Part shown: positions 44,115-52,495 of the stretch, piece after piece
How positions within the stretch are numbered: position 1 is the first letter of the stretch
How the letters are laid out: every line of letters begins with the position of its first letter
Source: Pseudoramibacter faecis
Lineage (GTDB): Bacteria > Bacillota > Clostridia > Eubacteriales > Eubacteriaceae
Assembly: GCF_036289405.1 (NCBI RefSeq)
Contig: NZ_JAYFFI010000003.1
Span: forward strand, 135,516 to 199,515
Reading direction: 5' to 3'
Length of the DNA: 64,000 nucleotides
The notes under the pieces: model-generated
The model's database searches: none
The model's input: only the letters and a program-made list of their open reading frames with translations
What the model was told of the DNA's origin: nothing
Translations under genes and position numbers: made by a program

Positions 44115-44984
44115 TTATGCCTGAGCCGGCGCCTGTTCCGCGGCGGGCTTCGCCGCCGGTTTCGGACGCTTGCGCGGGGCAACTTTTCGACCTTCCTTCA
44201 CCAGCGCATGGGTCGGACATTTCTTAACGCAAATGCCGCAATTCGTGCACTTGCTATAATCAATAACGGCCAAATTGCCTTCGACATGAATCGCGTCGAA
44301 GGGGCAATTCTTTTCACAGAGACCGCAGGCAATACAGCCGACCGAACAGCCCTGGCGCACCAGCTTGCCCTTTTCTGTGGACTGACAGTCCACGTGGACA
44401 ATCTGATCCTTCGGGATCAGACGCATCACATGCTTCGGGCAAATGGTCACACACTTGCCGCAGGCCACGCAATTATCAATGTTGACTTCTGGCAGCTGCT
44501 TATCCGTCATGTGCAAGGCGTCAAATTCACAAACCGAAACACAAGACCCCAGTCCAACACAGCCGAAGCGGCATTCCTTCGGGCCGCCATTGGCCACCAC
44601 CGCCTCGTTGCAGTCTTTCAAGCCGTAATAATCGCTGCGGCGCGGCGCGACATCGCAATTCCCGCCGCAAAGCACCTGAGCCACGTCTGGCATCCCTTCG
44701 CCGGCCGTCTCTCCCATAATGTCGCCGATTTTTTCAGCTACTGAAGCACCTCCGACCGGGCAGGCGTTCACTGCCGCTTCGCCGGCTACGATCGCTGCAG
44801 CACAACCATCACATCCCGGATAACCGCAGCCCCCGCAGTTCGCGCCGGGCAATGCCGCACGCACGAGCGGGATGCGTTCGTCTTCTTTCACTTCAAACGC
44901 TTTAGCCGCAACCGCAAGGATCACGCCAAAAATCAATCCCATAATCCCCAGCACAATCACTGGGATCATAATTTGATTTGCCAC
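44115..44984 (-). CDS. rnfB: Rnf complex subunit RnfB
   Basis: This 289-residue iron-sulfur subunit is the likely entry point for electrons from ferredoxin. An N-terminal membrane helix (about 5-27) is followed by the cluster motif CGGCGYPGCDGCA (about 46-58) and several ferredoxin-like [4Fe-4S] motifs (CVACGKCVTICP, CIACGLCEKNCP, CTNCGICVKKCP). The C-terminus is a basic, Ala- and Pro-rich tail. The start is GTG with GGGAGGT upstream. It is the last gene of rnfCDGEAB and is followed by a terminator. Confidence 0.95.
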   Translation of the reverse strand: MANQIMIPVIVLGIMGLIFGVILAVAAKAFEVKEDERIPLVRAALPGANCGGCGYPGCDGCAAAIVAGEAAVNACPVGGASVAEKIGDIMGETAGEGMPDVAQVLCGGNCDVAPRRSDYYGLKDCNEAVVANGGPKECRFGCVGLGSCVSVCEFDALHMTDKQLPEVNIDNCVACGKCVTICPKHVMRLIPKDQIVHVDCQSTEKGKLVRQGCSVGCIACGLCEKNCPFDAIHVEGNLAVIDYSKCTNCGICVKKCPTHALVKEGRKVAPRKRPKPAAKPAAEQAPAQA

Positions 44985-45005
44985 TTGTTTTACCTCCCGT
45001 CAATC

Positions 45006-45581
45006 CTATGAAAGCATTCCCGAAAAGCCCAAGAATGAGATGGCCATCAGACTGGCGGTAATCAGGGCGATGGGAAATCCCTGAAGAGCCTCCGGCATAT
45101 CGGCCAACTCCGAGCGCTCGCGGATGGCCGCCATCAACACGATGGACAGCGTGAACCCGAGAGCTCCGGCTGCGCCATTCACTGTCGCTTCGATAAAATT
45201 ATAGGTATTCTGAATATTCAGTGTGCACACCCCGAGTACGGCGCAGTTGGTCGTAATCAGCGGCAGGTAAACCCCCAGCGCCTGATACAGCGACGGACTG
45301 GATTTCTTAATGAACATTTCGACAAATTGGACCAGTGCCGCGATAACCAGAATAAAAGCGATCGTCTGAAGGTATGCAAGCCCCAGTTTATTCAAAATTT
45401 CGTATTGAACAATCCAGGTGATGGCCGAGGCCAGCGTCATCACGAAGGTGACGGCCACACCCATACCGATGGATGTGTCGACTTTTTTGGAAACCCCCAA
45501 AAAAGGACAAATCCCCAAAAATTTGGAAAGAATAAAGTTATTGACGAAGATACCGGCAATCAATATGGTTAAAATACGCAT
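45006..45581 (-). CDS. rnfA: Rnf complex subunit RnfA
   Basis: This 191-residue integral membrane subunit has six predicted helices and the family segments LSKFLGICPFLGVSKK (about 18-33) and LPLITTNCAVLGV (about 106-118), which carry the cysteines thought to bind a membrane-embedded cluster with RnfE. It is part of the ion channel of the complex. It starts 2 bp after the rnfE stop and is close to rnfB. Confidence 0.95.
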   Translation of the reverse strand: MRILTILIAGIFVNNFILSKFLGICPFLGVSKKVDTSIGMGVAVTFVMTLASAITWIVQYEILNKLGLAYLQTIAFILVIAALVQFVEMFIKKSSPSLYQALGVYLPLITTNCAVLGVCTLNIQNTYNFIEATVNGAAGALGFTLSIVLMAAIRERSELADMPEALQGFPIALITASLMAISFLGFSGMLS

Positions 45582-45583
45582 AA

Positions 45584-46222
45584 TTATTCAGCCCCCTTCG
45601 CGGTGTCGGCTTGGACAGCCGCTTTATTCCGTTTTCTTGAAATCCCAACCTGGTTAATGATGGCCATTAGGGAGCCAAATGTCAGGAAAGCGCCTGGCGG
45701 CAGGATGAACATCAATGCCGGTTCATAGGATGCGCCCATCACGGCGATGCCAAAAATGCTGCCGGCACCGATTAATTCGCGCACGCCGGCAATCAAGGTC
45801 AGCGCCAGGGTAAAACCGACGCCCATACCGAGGCCATCCAATGCCGAATCCAGCACGTTATTGGTATAGGCAAAACCTTCAGCGCGCCCCATGATAATGC
45901 AATTGACAACGATCAGTGGAATATAAATCCCGAGGGTTTTATACATCGCCGGCATATAAGCATGCATCACCATATCGACAATCGTCACGAAAGATGCAAT
46001 GATCACAACGAACGCTGGAATGCGCACATTGTCCGGAATAATCTTCCGCAATGCCGAGATAACCATGTTGGAGCCCAACAAAACAAAAGTTGTCGCAAGG
46101 CCCATGGCAATCCCGTTCATCGCTGCCGTGGTAATGGCCAGTGTCGGGCAGCAGCCCAGCACCAATCTAAAGGTTGGATTTTCATTGAATATCCCATTGG
46201 TAAAATGTCTGAATCTTCCCAT
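45584..46222 (-). CDS. rnfE: Rnf complex subunit RnfE
   Basis: This 212-residue membrane subunit is homologous to RnfA. GCCPTLAITTAAMNG and IPLIVVNCIIMGRAEGFA hold the conserved cysteines, and FILPPGAFLTFGSLMAIIN is the last helix. The ATG at 46222 follows AGGAGGT and overlaps the end of rnfG by one base. A longer frame to 46252 has no good site. RnfA and RnfE together form the ion-conducting core. Confidence 0.95.
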   Translation of the reverse strand: MGRFRHFTNGIFNENPTFRLVLGCCPTLAITTAAMNGIAMGLATTFVLLGSNMVISALRKIIPDNVRIPAFVVIIASFVTIVDMVMHAYMPAMYKTLGIYIPLIVVNCIIMGRAEGFAYTNNVLDSALDGLGMGVGFTLALTLIAGVRELIGAGSIFGIAVMGASYEPALMFILPPGAFLTFGSLMAIINQVGISRKRNKAAVQADTAKGAE

Positions 46223-46857
46223 TATTTGGCACCTCCTGCTAAAGCCTTGCAAACCTTCATCGAGATATTCACTCCCCGGGTCACGGCTCGGGAAGTAATA
46301 GTCGCCCCGGCAATTGCTTCGATTTTGCCATTGCCCGAAGGATTGCCGTTTTTAACAACGGTTAACGGCTTGGCTGTGTCCAATCCTTTAAATTGCTTTT
46401 GAAAGCCCGGTTCCACACATCTCGCACCCAATCCCGCTGTTTCGGAATTGGAAACAACTGTGATGCCAGTGGTTTTTCCCTTAGTGTCAACCCCGGTCAG
46501 GATTTCAACTTCACCGCCGTAGCCCTGGGGATTGGTTTTGACCGTATAGCCCACCAATTTATCTTTTTTATAACCGGCATAGGCTTCCATCACGATAGAT
46601 GCATTAGTACGGTCTACCTTTTTGGCCACCGCTTTCGCGTTTTTAATTTGCCTAAACGTATCGGCCTCAGTTAGAACTTTTTGTCTGGCTTCCACGTTGG
46701 TTTCTTTTTCCTGTTGGGCAATCTTAGTCTTCGTAATCGAATTGGTATAACCCAAAAGAGCTGCTGCTACGACAGAAATAATAAAAAGCATCAACGCAAC
46801 GTGAGCGATGTGTTTATAATCGAAATCAATTTTTTTCTTAGCTGATTTTTCAGGCAT
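46222..46857 (-). CDS. rnfG: Rnf complex subunit RnfG
   Basis: This 211-residue protein has one N-terminal membrane anchor (about 20-40) and an extracytoplasmic FMN-binding domain. The covalent FMN site is the threonine in AIAGATITSRAV near residue 185. ETAGLGARC and the GYGGEVEILTGVD stretch are typical. The ATG at 46857 overlaps the rnfD stop by 8 bp, with GGTGGTG upstream. It passes electrons on the outer side of the complex. Confidence 0.93.
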   Translation of the reverse strand: MPEKSAKKKIDFDYKHIAHVALMLFIISVVAAALLGYTNSITKTKIAQQEKETNVEARQKVLTEADTFRQIKNAKAVAKKVDRTNASIVMEAYAGYKKDKLVGYTVKTNPQGYGGEVEILTGVDTKGKTTGITVVSNSETAGLGARCVEPGFQKQFKGLDTAKPLTVVKNGNPSGNGKIEAIAGATITSRAVTRGVNISMKVCKALAGGAK

Positions 46858-47833
46858 TAGAAGCACCACCTTCCACGGCTTTTGACGATTTCTTTTCGGT
46901 CCCGTAGATCCGCGGTCTCGTATAGCGTTCAATCAGCGGCGACGCTACATTCATGAGCAGAATGGAATAGGAAACTCCTTCCGGGTAACCACCGTACAGC
47001 CGGATCATCATGGTCATCAAGCCGCAGCCAAAAGCATAAATAAATTGCCCCTTGACCGTCGTCGGCGAGGTCACATAATCCGTCGCCATGAAGAACGCCC
47101 CGAGAAAAACCCCGCCGGAGCAGAGCATAAAGATCGGATCCTTCCCGAAAATGAGTGAAAGCACGGCAATAGTCGCCATATAGGTTGCCGGGATCCGCCA
47201 GTTGATGATCCCACGGATGAGCAGATAAATCCCGCCGACAAGCAGTGCGAGCGCAGAAATTTCGCCGATGGATCCATAAACACCGTGAATCCCCAAGAAC
47301 ATATCGAGGTTGCTGGGCAGCTGGCTCAAATGACTGCCTTCCTTTAAAATACCAAGGGGAGTCGCCTGCGTCACGGTATCAGTCGGTGGAATGAACGCGG
47401 TCCCGGTCATATGGGTCGGCCAAGAGGCAAGCAGGAAAGCTCTGGCCGCCAGCGCCGGGTTCACAAAATTGCGCCCCAAGCCGCCAAAAAGCTGCTTGAC
47501 AATCAAAATGGCAAAAACGGACCCGATTACGCACATCCACCACGGCGCTGTGATCGGCATGTTAAACCCGAGGAGCACCCCGGTGACCACTGCGGACCAG
47601 TCGTTAATGGTGACCGGCCGCTTCATGATCTTTTCAACGACGAGCTCGGTGAGCACGCAGGTGACCACGCAAATGGCCACAATCAGCGCCGCCATATAGC
47701 CAAAGACATAGGCTGCGACGACGAGCGCCGGCAGCAATGCCAAACACACATTGCGCATAATACTCGCGGTCGTATCCTTCGCGCGAATATGCGGTGAAGA
47801 CGATACGGTTAATAACAAGTTTTCATTATCCAT
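46850..47833 (-). CDS. rnfD: Rnf complex subunit RnfD
   Basis: This 327-residue, multi-helix membrane subunit has the opening SSSPHIRAKDTTASIMRNV, the segment FVNPALAARAFLLASWP, and the FMN-attachment threonine in a TQATPLG context near residue 156. FFMATDYVTSPTT and the C-terminal EGVSYSILLMNVASPLIERY are also family marks. It overlaps rnfC by 8 bp and rnfG by 8 bp, so the three are tightly coupled. Confidence 0.94.
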   Translation of the reverse strand: MDNENLLLTVSSSPHIRAKDTTASIMRNVCLALLPALVVAAYVFGYMAALIVAICVVTCVLTELVVEKIMKRPVTINDWSAVVTGVLLGFNMPITAPWWMCVIGSVFAILIVKQLFGGLGRNFVNPALAARAFLLASWPTHMTGTAFIPPTDTVTQATPLGILKEGSHLSQLPSNLDMFLGIHGVYGSIGEISALALLVGGIYLLIRGIINWRIPATYMATIAVLSLIFGKDPIFMLCSGGVFLGAFFMATDYVTSPTTVKGQFIYAFGCGLMTMMIRLYGGYPEGVSYSILLMNVASPLIERYTRPRIYGTEKKSSKAVEGGASNA

Positions 47834-49175
47834 TCTTTTTCACCGCCTTTTTCTTTCTTTCGGCCTGAACCTGGCGTTTCCCGACGCGAATCGAAGAAAC
47901 CAGGGTCCGTTTGGCCGGACAAATAAAGGAACAACTTCCGCATTCAATGCAGTCGAGTACGTGCAGTTCGTCGCAGTCTTCCCAGCGCTTGTGCTGGGAG
48001 TAATCGGACAGCAAAAACGGCTGAAGATGAATCGGACACACCGATGCGCAGCGCCCGCAGCGAATACAGGCTGCCGGTTCCGGGATAAAAGCCGCCTCCT
48101 TGGAAAGACAAAGCACACCGGAAGTCCCCTTCATCACCGGGATATCGGTACGCAGCATGGCGACGCCCATCATCGGTCCCCCGGAAATCACCTTGGCCGG
48201 CGCCTGGGCAAAGCCGCCGCATTCATCGATGACTTCCTGATAGGACATTCCCACCAGCACTTCGAGAGTCGCCGGATTTTTCACCACATCGCCGGTACAG
48301 GTCACATAGCGTTTATAAAGAGGCATCCCCGTTTCAAAAGTTGTCGCTACCTGAGCCGCCGTCCCGACATTCATTACGACAACGCCGGCATCGGCCGGCA
48401 ACCCGTCGGAAGGCACTTCCCGCCCGGTCACCGCCGTGATCAATTGTTTTTCTGCCCCCTGAGGGTATTTGGTTTTCAACCGGATCACCTCGACGGCATC
48501 ATCGCCTTCACAGACTTTGACAATCGCGTTGATCGCATCCGGTTTGTTGTCTTCAATGGCAATATAACCTTTAGACACATCCAAGGCGCGCATGGCGATA
48601 TGCAGACCGGCAATCACTTTTTCCGGCCGATCCTGCATCAAATGATCATCAGCTGTCAGATAGGGCTCGCATTCGGCCCCGTTTAAAATCACGCTGTCCA
48701 CATGTTTATCCGGGGAGACCGTCAACTTGACATGGGTCGGAAAGGTCGCTCCCCCCAGACCCACGATGCCGGCTTCTTTGATAATATTAATGATTTCAGA
48801 TGATGAATACTGCTGATAATCGCCATAAGGTTTAATGGCAGGATCCACGGTATCTTTGCCGTCTGATTCGATCACCACCGACAGCACATTGTTGCCGCCT
48901 GGATGGGGCCGCTCTTCCACCGCCTTAACGGTTCCAGATACACTGGCATGAACCGGAGCCGAAACGAATCCTGTCGCCTCGCCAATTTTTTGCCCCACGG
49001 CGACGGTATCCCCTTTTTTAACAATCGGTCTGCATGGTGCACCAATGTGTAAAGACATGGGAATCGTTACAGTCGCAGGCTCTTTGGCCTGTCTAACCGC
49101 AACGTGCTGTGTTCCTTCCTTATTGTAAGGCGGATGAATTCCTCCTCTAAAGGAACGAATTTCCGTACTTTGCAA
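47826..49175 (-). CDS. rnfC: Rnf complex subunit RnfC (NADH-binding)
   Basis: This peripheral subunit of about 449 residues binds FMN and NADH and carries two [4Fe-4S] clusters. The start region SFRGGIHPPYNKEGTQH, a lipoyl-like sandwich domain, GIVGLGGATFPTHVKL, the flavin and nucleotide region, and the cluster motifs CIRCGRCASVCP and CIECGSCSFICP (near 365-415) are in order. A lysine-rich tail closes it. The TTG at 49175 is preferred because AAAGGAGAGG precedes it; an ATG at 49259 in the same frame has no ribosome site. It is the first gene of the rnf operon. Confidence 0.94.
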   Translation of the reverse strand: MQSTEIRSFRGGIHPPYNKEGTQHVAVRQAKEPATVTIPMSLHIGAPCRPIVKKGDTVAVGQKIGEATGFVSAPVHASVSGTVKAVEERPHPGGNNVLSVVIESDGKDTVDPAIKPYGDYQQYSSSEIINIIKEAGIVGLGGATFPTHVKLTVSPDKHVDSVILNGAECEPYLTADDHLMQDRPEKVIAGLHIAMRALDVSKGYIAIEDNKPDAINAIVKVCEGDDAVEVIRLKTKYPQGAEKQLITAVTGREVPSDGLPADAGVVVMNVGTAAQVATTFETGMPLYKRYVTCTGDVVKNPATLEVLVGMSYQEVIDECGGFAQAPAKVISGGPMMGVAMLRTDIPVMKGTSGVLCLSKEAAFIPEPAACIRCGRCASVCPIHLQPFLLSDYSQHKRWEDCDELHVLDCIECGSCSFICPAKRTLVSSIRVGKRQVQAERKKKAVKKNG

Positions 49176-49300
49176 GTCAAACACCTCTCCTTTTAAATTG
49201 ATTGTCTCAAGTTTAACACTTTCTTTATTGGTTAGTCCATCACAACCTTTATTTTGCATACAGCCGCCGAAAAATATTCACTATATTATTTATAATCATA

Positions 49301-50002
49301 ACCATGCGTTGAACACATGGTTTGATCAGACCCTATAAGGATCTGCCTCTTGTGGCAGCCCCTCATGGGGCATCGGATCAGCCTGACAATCACATTGTAT
49401 TTACTGGTGGCCCCCTATTCGGGGCTTTCCATTTTGCCCTTCTTCACAGGCTCACCCGTGAACGGGCCAATAAACTCTTTCATACTCAATTGATCATTCG
49501 CTATATCATCCTGCAACTGATTCCTGATCTGGTTTTTGATTGTCGTTTCATATTTTCCTACTGTATCAACATAATATCCTCTACACCAGAAAGGTCTATT
49601 CCCATATTTATATTTCAGGTTTGCGTGTCTGTCAAATATCATAGCTCTTCAGATATCCCATAAATGACGATACGCTAAAATGAGGCGGGATCTCAACAAG
49701 CATATGGATATGATCAGGACAGCATTCCGACTCAATGATATTTCCCCCTTCCCTCCGACTTAACTCTCTAAGTATTTTCCTCAGATTATTTGTCTTCAAT
49801 ACTTCGGTGCGAATACAATGTAATACTTGCGCCGCCACTTCCTATGAGATAAACTTTGCATGTCATTTTTCATGACATAACCTCCTATGTTCGTTTTTGT
49901 GGTTGGCAAGCCACATTTAGCGTATCATAGGAGATTAATTACCTATACTAAAGCATTTTTGCCGACCCCCAGTTGAACTGGGAGTTTTTATCGCTTAAGC
50001 GA
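49301..50002 (-). mobile_element. IS200/IS605-type element, tnpA only, inactive
   Basis: The decayed tnpA gene is flanked by hairpin-rich ends without long inverted repeats, as expected for this family. On the rnfC side are ACCATG/CATGGT (49301-49321), CTGCC/GGCAG (49343-49358) and GCCCC/GGGGC (49358-49371), the last two inside an outer TGATC/GATCA pairing (49323-49380). On the other side are CCCAGTT/AACTGGG (49968-49982) and the perfect palindrome TCGCTTAAGCGA (49991-50002). The exact ends are uncertain. It sits in the rnfC promoter region. Confidence 0.65.
49415..49873 (-). pseudogene. tnpA: IS200-family transposase TnpA (HUH, Y1), frameshifted
   Basis: Translation from ATG at 49873 (AGGAGG upstream) gives HRKWRRKYYIVFAPKY, where an in-frame TGA follows. 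A second frame carries LRKILRELSRREGG, CCPDHIHMLVEIPPHFSVSSFMGYLK with the HUH histidines. A third frame carries MIFDRHANLKYKYGNRPFWCRGYYVDTVGK, read here in short pieces, with the catalytic tyrosine region. A stop and at least two frameshifts, plus a small deletion near residue 35, make it inactive. All catalytic residues are still recognisable, so decay is recent. Confidence 0.85.
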
Positions 50003-50010
50003 CAAACATA

Positions 50011-50040
50011 AAAAAGTGACGTCAAAAGACGTCACTTTTT
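50011..50040 (-). terminator. Strong terminator of the M18 aminopeptidase gene
   Basis: A 13-bp perfect stem (50011-50023 / 50028-50040) with a 4-nt loop is flanked by A- and T-runs. It ends the long operon that starts near 62.3 kb. Confidence 0.9.
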
Positions 50041-50072
50041 TTCGTTTACCGATCTGATTGATCAATTATTTT

Positions 50073-51500
50073 TTATGCCCAAGTGTAATCAAAGAAGGCG
50101 CGATAAGCTTTATAGGTCATATAAGCATCCACCTTGGCGCATTGTTCAAAGGGGGCGTGCATCGAAAGAATCGGCGTTCCGCAGTCCACCACCTCGATGT
50201 CGTAATTGGCGAGCATATAAGCGATGGTGCCTCCGCCGCCGAGATCAATCTTACCCATTTCGCCAAGTTGCCAGGTCACACCGGCATCGTCGAAGCAGCG
50301 GCGCAGCTGTCCGAGAAATTCCGGATTGGCGTCGGACCCGCCAGATTTACCTCTGGCCCCGCCGTATTTCTTAAGGGTCACACCTTTACCGGCAAAGGAG
50401 GCGTTGGTCATGTCATGAGTGCCGGCAAAATTAGGATCAAAGGCCGCCGTAACGTCCGCCGACAGACAATAGGAATGGGACAGGCAGCGGCGAATCGCTA
50501 AAGGAGCATCGCCACTCCCCTGAAGTGCGATCAGTTCTGCCACTTGATTTTCAAAAAAGCGAGACTGCATCCCCGTATTGCCGTAGCTGCCGATTTCTTC
50601 TTTGTCGGCCAAAATCACGGCCCGGGTTTTTCCCGGTGCATCTGCCGCATCCAAAATGCCGCGAACCGCCGCGTAAGCACAGACCCGATCGTCTTGACCG
50701 AAAGAGAGCACCATGGATCGATCGAGTCCCATATCTCTGGCTTTACCCGCCGGAACGATTTCAAGCTCGGCACTGGCAAAATCGTCTTCTGTCAGGCCGT
50801 ATTGCCGGTTAAGCAGCTGCAGTACCGTTGCCTTCACCGCTTTGCCGTCTTCTTCGTCCGCCAACGGTGTCGAGGCGATTAACGGGTTAAGCTGTTCTCC
50901 TTCAAAGGCTTCGGCCACCTTTTTCTGAGTCTGCTTCTGGGAAAGATGGGGTAGCAAATCGGTGATGCAGAAAACCGGATCGTCTTTGCCGTCTCCGATG
51001 GCAATATCAACTACCGCGCCGTCTTTTTTCACCACCGTGCCGTAAAGCGCCAGCGGAATAGTCAGCCACTGGTACTTTTTGATGCCGCCATAATAATGAG
51101 TTTTGAAGAACGCCAGATGGCTGTCTTCGTAGAGCGGCATCGGCTTCAGGTCGAGCCGCGGGCAGTCGAGATGCGCCCCGACGATGAGTATGCCCTCGGC
51201 CAAGGGCGCCCTCCCCATCACAAAGAGCATCACGGATTTATTGCGGTGCAGCATATACACTTTATCCCCCGCGGACAGTTTCCCCGCCGCCTGATAATCG
51301 GCCAGCGGCTTAAATCCGCGGGCTTTGGCCAGGGCTACCGCCGACTTGGCGCAAAGTCGTTCCGTTTTCGAGCGGTCGAGAAAGTCCTTATAACCTTCGC
51401 CGTATTCCGCGACGGCCTTGTCTTCCCCGTCCTCGAGATTCTGCCACGCCCATTTAAAATCAGCGCTTAAATTTTCATAGACTGTTTTTTCGTCAGACAT
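50073..51500 (-). CDS. M18-family zinc aminopeptidase
   Basis: This cytosolic metallopeptidase of about 475 residues removes N-terminal amino acids. Metal ligands appear in VGAHLDCPRLDLKP (about 111-124), DKEEIGSYGNTGMQ and the final histidine in PILSMHAPFEQC. The length matches the bacterial M18 group. The ATG at 51500 follows GAGGAG; the reading frame extends further upstream without ribosome site or family homology. It is the last gene of its operon. Confidence 0.9.
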   Translation of the reverse strand: MSDEKTVYENLSADFKWAWQNLEDGEDKAVAEYGEGYKDFLDRSKTERLCAKSAVALAKARGFKPLADYQAAGKLSAGDKVYMLHRNKSVMLFVMGRAPLAEGILIVGAHLDCPRLDLKPMPLYEDSHLAFFKTHYYGGIKKYQWLTIPLALYGTVVKKDGAVVDIAIGDGKDDPVFCITDLLPHLSQKQTQKKVAEAFEGEQLNPLIASTPLADEEDGKAVKATVLQLLNRQYGLTEDDFASAELEIVPAGKARDMGLDRSMVLSFGQDDRVCAYAAVRGILDAADAPGKTRAVILADKEEIGSYGNTGMQSRFFENQVAELIALQGSGDAPLAIRRCLSHSYCLSADVTAAFDPNFAGTHDMTNASFAGKGVTLKKYGGARGKSGGSDANPEFLGQLRRCFDDAGVTWQLGEMGKIDLGGGGTIAYMLANYDIEVVDCGTPILSMHAPFEQCAKVDAYMTYKAYRAFFDYTWA

Positions 51501-51555
51501 CGTAAACTCCTCTCTGTCTTTTCGCGTTTTATATTTATTGCAATCGGACCGACTT

Positions 51556-52191
51556 TTATTTAACGCCTTCCGCACAGACCCATTGATGCTCAGGCTCAAT
51601 ATGGATCGAAAGATCCGCAAATCCCGCATTTTTGAACAAATCGACAAAACCGTCGAGGCTCAGGTTGCGCATTTGATATTCGGCGATATTGTCAAGCACC
51701 GGCTGGGGCAGCCCCGGATGGTCATAAATCTCTGCCACGAGCAGAAAATGCCCGCCAGGCTTAAGCACACGGCACACTTCCTGCACGTCCGTTTCCAGTG
51801 CCGGCCAAAAATAATAGCTCTCAACCGTCACGATTTTATCGAATTGATCGTCCCCAAAGGGCAGCGCAGAAACAGAGCCTGCCACGATGTCCATCCGGCC
51901 TGCGTCCACCGCTTCCTGATTATAGACACTGGCTTCCGCCACCGATACCTCAGAGTAATCCACGCCGGTCAGATGGCCGCTCGTCACTTGCTCCGCCATG
52001 CGATGCAGACAGGCACCGCCGCCGCACCCCACGTCCAGCACGCAGTCATCCGCTTTAAAAGTCAAATGGCTCAGCGCCCACCGGGTAAGCGGGCCATGGC
52101 TGTCGTTCATCCGGGCGAGCATTTGCGCGCCGGCTTCTCCTTCCGGTTTGTTGGGGCGGCCTTCCGCCGTAATTTCCTGTTGTTTCATCAT
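51556..52191 (-). CDS. Class I SAM-dependent methyltransferase
   Basis: This 211-residue protein has the SAM-binding motif I VLDVGCGGGACLHRMAE (about 54-70), VDYSEVSVAEA, and the post-motif FDKIVTVESYYFWP. The layout is Methyltransf_11/25-like. The acceptor cannot be predicted. The ATG at 52191 is used because AAAGGTAGG lies just before it. It lies 38 bp after the DUF896 gene in an operon of mostly RNA and DNA maintenance genes. Confidence 0.8.
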   Translation of the reverse strand: MMKQQEITAEGRPNKPEGEAGAQMLARMNDSHGPLTRWALSHLTFKADDCVLDVGCGGGACLHRMAEQVTSGHLTGVDYSEVSVAEASVYNQEAVDAGRMDIVAGSVSALPFGDDQFDKIVTVESYYFWPALETDVQEVCRVLKPGGHFLLVAEIYDHPGLPQPVLDNIAEYQMRNLSLDGFVDLFKNAGFADLSIHIEPEHQWVCAEGVK

Positions 52192-52228
52192 AGTCACCTA
52201 CCTTTGTTTTATAAATTTTTTCAAAGAT

Positions 52229-52495
52229 TCAATGCTGTTGCTTTGCCTCATATTCGCGGCGCAGCTTGGCCGATAGTTCATCCACATGCGCCCGCTCTTT
52301 CGGCGTATATTCAGATTCTGGTTTGGGATCCACGAACACAATATTATCGAGCTGTGCTTTTAAATTTCGGCGAAACCCGGCGATATACACCTCGCGCAGC
52401 GCCGTCTGTTCTGCCTTTTCCTCCGGCGTCAGCCCTTCAGGCGAGCGTTGCTTCCTGGCCAGCGCGTTAATCCGTGCTAATGGTTCATTGGTCAT
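52229..52495 (-). CDS. DUF896 family protein (YnzC-like)
   Basis: This 88-residue, highly charged helical protein has the family opening LARINALARKQRSPEGLTPE and the EKAEQTALREVYIAGFR stretch. It has no membrane segment. YnzC-type proteins in Bacillus are small and of unknown role. It overlaps the end of the YnbB-like gene by 11 bp, showing tight translational coupling. Confidence 0.85.
   Translation of the reverse strand: MTNEPLARINALARKQRSPEGLTPEEKAEQTALREVYIAGFRRNLKAQLDNIVFVDPKPESEYTPKERAHVDELSAKLRREYEAKQQH

Noticed and set aside
47751..48686. 311-codon plus-strand frame opposite rnfD/rnfC
   Set aside because: Antisense to clear Rnf genes; no start signal and no recognisable domain.
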